Source: Sabulicella glaciei
GTDB lineage: Bacteria; Pseudomonadota; Alphaproteobacteria; Acetobacterales; Acetobacteraceae
NCBI RefSeq assembly: GCF_026183895.1
Contig: NZ_JAPFQI010000001.1
Span: 1,021,510 to 1,085,509, forward strand
Direction: 5' to 3'
Length of the DNA: 64,000 nucleotides
The notes beneath the pieces were generated by a model, which ran no database searches, was not told where the DNA came from, and saw only the letters and a list, made by a program, of their open reading frames with translations. Shown here one piece after another: positions 61,024 to 64,000 of this stretch. The position numbers and the translations under genes are program-made. Positions within the stretch are counted from its first letter, which is position 1. Every line of letters starts with the position of its first letter.

Positions 61024-62388
61024 TTAGCCCAGCATCCCTGGCAGCCACAGCGCGATCTCGGGAAAGACCAGAAGCAGCAGCACGGCCAGGAGATAGGCGA
61101 GGAGGAAGGGCATCACACCCAGGAAGACATCGGTGATGGGCCCGGGCTTCGGCCGCATCCCCTGCAGCACGTACATCACCGTCCCGTCGGGCGGGGAGAT
61201 CTGCGCGATCTCGACCAGCATGGTGATGATGACGCCGAACCAGATCGGGTCGTAGCCCAGCGCCACCACCACCGGAAAGATGACGGGCGTGGTGGTGATG
61301 ATCATGGAGAACCCCTCCATGAAGGTGCCGAGGGCGAAGTAGAGCCCGATGATGCACAGCATCACCGCCCAGGGCGGTAGCGGCATCTCCGCGATCATCG
61401 CCGCCAGGGCCTGGGGCACGTTGATCGTGGTCAGGATGTAGTTAAGCAGGAAGGCGCCAAACAGGATCAGCCCGAGCAGTGCGGTGTTGCGCGCCGTCGC
61501 CTCCGCGCTTTCGTTCAGCAGACGGAAGGACAGGCGGCGCTCGATGGCGGCGAAGAGCATGGCGCCGGTGACGCCCAGCGCCGCGGCCTCGGTGGGCGTG
61601 GCCCATCCGGCATAGATGCTGCCCAGCACCAGCAGGATCAGCAGCACCGTTGGCAGCAGGCCCCGCAGCGCGCGCAGCTTGAGGACCAGCGGCACGGCGG
61701 GCGGCTTTTCGATCGGGTTTCGCACGCCGTGGAGAAAGATCAGCAGCAGGAACAGCCCGGTCACCAGCAGCGAGGGCAGCAGCGCCGCGATGTAGAGCGC
61801 GCCAACGCTGGTCTCGGTGATGAGCCCGTAGATGATGAAGGTGATGCCGGGCGGGATGAGGTTGCCCAGCGCGCCACCCGCCGCCAGCGAGCCCAGCACC
61901 CAGCGCTGGTCGTATTTCGTGTCCTGGAAGTAGGGCAGAGCGACGCTGCCCATGGTGGCCGCCGTGGCCACGGAGGAGCCGCTGATGGCGCTGAACACGG
62001 CGCAGGAAACGATGTTGGTGTGCAGCACTCCGCCCGGCAGCCGGTTCAGCCAAAGGTTCAGCGCGCTGTAGAGTCGCCCGGAAAGCCCCGAACGCAGCAG
62101 GATCTCGCCCATCAGCAGGAAGAGCGGCACCGCCACCAGCACGTAGTTGGAGGACGGCCCCCACAATGTCTGGCCGGCGAACATCCACCAGGGCCGGTCG
62201 CTGAACAGGAAGCCGACCAGGAAGGCCAGCACGCCGAGCACGGCGGCGATATGCACCCCTGCCCCGAAGAATACGATGAAGATGCCGACCAGCATGAGGA
62301 TCTCGGCGACCGGCAGGGCGGAGACGCCGGATGCGGCAGCGAAGATCAGCGCGCCCAGAAGCCCCAGCAGAAAGACGATCGCGATCAT
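61024..62388 (-). CDS. dctM: TRAP transporter large permease, DctM family (second system)
   Basis: 454 residues with about thirteen hydrophobic segments. Signature blocks are VLVAVPLFLLMGEILLRSGLSGRL, VFSAISGSSVATAATMGSVALPYF, GALGNLIPPGITFIIYGLITETSVGALYIAALLPSLL and GYDPIWFGVIITMLVEIAQISPPDGTVMYVLQG. The last differs from the ITPPFG of the first system at 3896 (ISPPDG), marking a different DctM subgroup. The start overlaps the small permease stop by four bases. The transporter probably imports the HyuAB substrate. Confidence 0.95.
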   Translation of the reverse strand: MIAIVFLLGLLGALIFAAASGVSALPVAEILMLVGIFIVFFGAGVHIAAVLGVLAFLVGFLFSDRPWWMFAGQTLWGPSSNYVLVAVPLFLLMGEILLRSGLSGRLYSALNLWLNRLPGGVLHTNIVSCAVFSAISGSSVATAATMGSVALPYFQDTKYDQRWVLGSLAAGGALGNLIPPGITFIIYGLITETSVGALYIAALLPSLLVTGLFLLLIFLHGVRNPIEKPPAVPLVLKLRALRGLLPTVLLILLVLGSIYAGWATPTEAAALGVTGAMLFAAIERRLSFRLLNESAEATARNTALLGLILFGAFLLNYILTTINVPQALAAMIAEMPLPPWAVMLCIIGLYFALGTFMEGFSMIITTTPVIFPVVVALGYDPIWFGVIITMLVEIAQISPPDGTVMYVLQGMRPKPGPITDVFLGVMPFLLAYLLAVLLLLVFPEIALWLPGMLG

Positions 62389-62981
62389 CCGCCGCGCGCC
62401 ATCCGAACCGCTTCAAGCGCCTCTTCCGTCTCGTCCTGCAAGGAGCGCGAGCCCAGCAGCCGGTCCAGCTCTCCCGGCTGTCCCGCAGCCAACGCCAGCA
62501 GCGCCTCAAGCAGCAGCACGGCGCACATCAGCACGAAGGCGGCAATGCCCACGCCCCAGATTCCCTGCGGCCAGATCAGTGGAATACGGAGGGCGGAATT
62601 GTCATGCGCATCGAACAGCGCGCTTTCGTCCCAGAGCGACCAGGCAGCCCAGGCGCAAAACAGGGCGAAGCCCGTCAGCAGCACGAGGGAAAGCAGGTGC
62701 AACGGCGCCCGCGCCCGCAGCGGCAATTGGTTCAGCAGCACGTCCACCCTGATATGCGCGCGCCGTGCGAGGGTATGGGCGAGGCCCCAGGCGATGCCGC
62801 AAGCGAGCATGTAGCCCGTCACCTCCACAGTTGCGGCGCTCGAAACGCCGAAGACGTTGCGCCCGATGATGTCGCCGGTGACGAAGACGGCGCAGAAGAC
62901 GTAGTTCCACCCGGCGAGATAGGCCATGAGGGCGGCCAGCGCCGCCACGGCGCGGCGAAGACCCGTGGCGGCACGCAGCAC
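62385..62981 (-). CDS. dctQ: TRAP transporter small permease, DctQ family (second system)
   Basis: 198 residues with four hydrophobic segments. VFVTGDIIGRNVFGVSSAATVEVTGYMLACGIAWGLAHTLARRAHIRVDVLL is the conserved DctQ core. GTG 62981 is the only plausible start before the first helix. It follows the binding-protein stop (62985) by three bases, and the GAGGG before it overlaps that stop. It is the partner of the downstream DctM. Confidence 0.88.
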   Translation of the reverse strand: MLRAATGLRRAVAALAALMAYLAGWNYVFCAVFVTGDIIGRNVFGVSSAATVEVTGYMLACGIAWGLAHTLARRAHIRVDVLLNQLPLRARAPLHLLSLVLLTGFALFCAWAAWSLWDESALFDAHDNSALRIPLIWPQGIWGVGIAAFVLMCAVLLLEALLALAAGQPGELDRLLGSRSLQDETEEALEAVRMARGG

Positions 62982-62984
62982 CCC

Positions 62985-64000
62985 TCAGCCTCCGAAGCGG
63001 ATGCCGTTCAAGGGCGCGATCACCTGGTTGTAGACCTCGCCGCAGCGCGCCCCGCAGCGGCGCACCCATCCGGGCAGCACCACCTGCTCGAAGATGCGGC
63101 GCGTTTCGGCGCGGTCGGCTTCGGTGGCCTTCACCTCCGTCATCGGACGGGCCGCCAGCTGGTGGATCCGGCACGCCTCGCGGTTGCCAATGTTGCAGTC
63201 GATGCCGTCGCGCGTAGCTTCGGCGCCCAGCGCCCATTGGCGGTCGCTGACCTCGCGGAAGGTGCGCTCGATCAGTTCGCGCACCGCCGGCTCCTGCCGG
63301 TTCAACCAGGACACGTTCACGATGTAGGCCGCGACCGCCCAGCTGACCGGCATATCGGAGATGTGGGTCGAGACCTCGGGCCAGCGCGCGGCGGCGCCGG
63401 AGCCGCTGCCGGTGATGGCGCAATCCACCACGCCGCGCTCCAGCGCCGAATACACCTCGGGGAAGCCGATGGAGGTGGGCTGCGCGCCCAGCGCGTTGAA
63501 GAAATCCACCAGCGAGTTGCCGAAGGTGCGGATGCGTCGCCCGCGCAGGTCGGCAAGGCTGGTGAAGGGCTGGCGGCAGAACACCACCTGCGCCGGGAAG
63601 GGATAGGTTGCGATGATGCGCGTGCCGAAACGCTCCATGTCGCGGTTCGCCACCGGCACCATGGCATCGGCGATCCGCCGCGCCAGGGTGATGTCGGGCG
63701 CGAGGCCGGAGAGGTCGATGCCGTCCAGAATGGGCACGTCGCCCGAAAGGGTTGTCAGCGTCCCCGCGCCGATCTCTGCCTGGCCGGAGCGGACGAGGCG
63801 CACGATCTCCGTCCCCGCTAGGTTGCGCTCTGCATGGGTGGCCAGCGTCACCTCGATCCGGCCATTGCTGGCGGTCCGCAGCCCGTCGCGGATCAGCGGC
63901 TGGTCCACCCGCGTGTATTGTGGCTGGGTCGGCAAGGGCTGGGTGATCGCCGTGATGGCGATGCGCGGCCCCGGCGGAATGGGTGCCTGCGCACCGGCGG
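62985..64000 (-). CDS. dctP: TRAP transporter solute-binding protein, DctP family (5' end outside window)
   Basis: 337 codons are visible and the frame runs off the right edge, so the signal peptide is only partly seen: the sequence at the edge reads AGAQAPIPPGPRIAITAITQP, like the end of a signal peptide and the first strand. An in-frame TTG at 63935 is therefore not the start. Family blocks are RIEVTLATHAERNLAGTEIVRLVRSGQAEIGAGTLTTL, LADLRGRRIRTFGNSLVDFFNALGAQPTSIGFPEVYSALERGVVDCAITG (ligand Arg in RRIRTF). Two late Cys pairs occur (CNIGNREACRIHQ and VRRCGARCGEVYNQV), unusual for the family and possibly disulfides. It is the first known gene of the long minus operon. Confidence 0.93.
   Translation of the reverse strand, partial: AGAQAPIPPGPRIAITAITQPLPTQPQYTRVDQPLIRDGLRTASNGRIEVTLATHAERNLAGTEIVRLVRSGQAEIGAGTLTTLSGDVPILDGIDLSGLAPDITLARRIADAMVPVANRDMERFGTRIIATYPFPAQVVFCRQPFTSLADLRGRRIRTFGNSLVDFFNALGAQPTSIGFPEVYSALERGVVDCAITGSGSGAAARWPEVSTHISDMPVSWAVAAYIVNVSWLNRQEPAVRELIERTFREVSDRQWALGAEATRDGIDCNIGNREACRIHQLAARPMTEVKATEADRAETRRIFEQVVLPGWVRRCGARCGEVYNQVIAPLNGIRFGG

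Overview
The window is about 70% GC and densely packed. Genes in a transcriptional unit commonly overlap by 1-4 bases (ATGA, GTGA, TGATG), and GTG and TTG starts are frequent. The gene set fits a Roseomonas-like alphaproteobacterium, probably Acetobacteraceae: many tripartite and orphan solute-binding proteins, a C-P lyase cluster, one large SUF operon and MinCDE. The taxonomic call is inference from gene content and composition. No rRNA, CRISPR array, insertion sequence, integrase or phage gene was seen. No stretch over 300 bases lacks a gene; the longest gap is 192 bases (21675-21866).

Layout. 1-8100: a TPP-dependent enzyme (cut by the left edge) and a D-aminoacylase on the minus strand, diverging from a DctPQM TRAP transporter, an orphan branched-chain-type binding protein, a serine hydrolase and a 65-residue membrane protein. 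8105-11246: bioY, then a divergent pair made of a GT2 glycosyltransferase and a polytopic GT-C-like protein. 11199-19323: phosphonate utilisation, with phnGHIJKLM and a 2H-phosphoesterase gene (DUF1045) forward, and phnF plus a second phnM-like gene reverse. A HutC-type palindrome lies between the two halves. 19313-21674: an EF-hand protein, tRNA-Thr(UGU), an RlmB-like methyltransferase and a hydratase/FAH-family protein. 21867-28252: the SUF iron-sulfur operon (Rrf2 regulator, sufB, sufC, sufD, sufS, sufU, sufT-like, sufA-like). 28266-30701: an MHYT-domain hybrid histidine kinase.

30855-36329: an acyl-CoA module (SDR, acyl-CoA dehydrogenase, NDP-forming acyl-CoA synthetase, nitroreductase, Nudix). 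36312-39822 (minus): a metallo-beta-lactamase-fold hydrolase, two EamA-type permeases and a MaoC-type dehydratase. 39962-41980: methyltransferase, ArnC-like glycosyltransferase and a small ArnE-like membrane protein. 41987-44891 (minus): minC, minD, minE and a serine hydrolase coupled to minE. 45060-46019: a D-2-hydroxyacid dehydrogenase.

46154-55121: a probable nitrogen-scavenging locus. It has a NitT/TauT-type ABC importer, a PuuE-like deacetylase-fold enzyme, a formamidase-like alpha/beta hydrolase, allophanate hydrolase and a CoA transferase with rearranged segment order; an M20 carbamoyl-amino-acid-type amidohydrolase and a RidA protein follow. 55125-64000 (minus): one long operon of a second TRAP transporter (its binding protein cut by the right edge), hydantoinase-type HyuA/HyuB, MaoC hydratase, 3-hydroxyacyl-CoA dehydrogenase and SDR.

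Most interesting points: a cyclic-phosphodiesterase-type protein in a phn cluster with no phnP or phnN in view; a second, divergent PhnM; the complete ureide/allophanate locus; the TRAP-HyuAB-MaoC-HCDH operon; and several sequence-level oddities (permuted CoA transferase, Asp for Glu in the HCDH dyad, a ribosome-binding site inside a hairpin).
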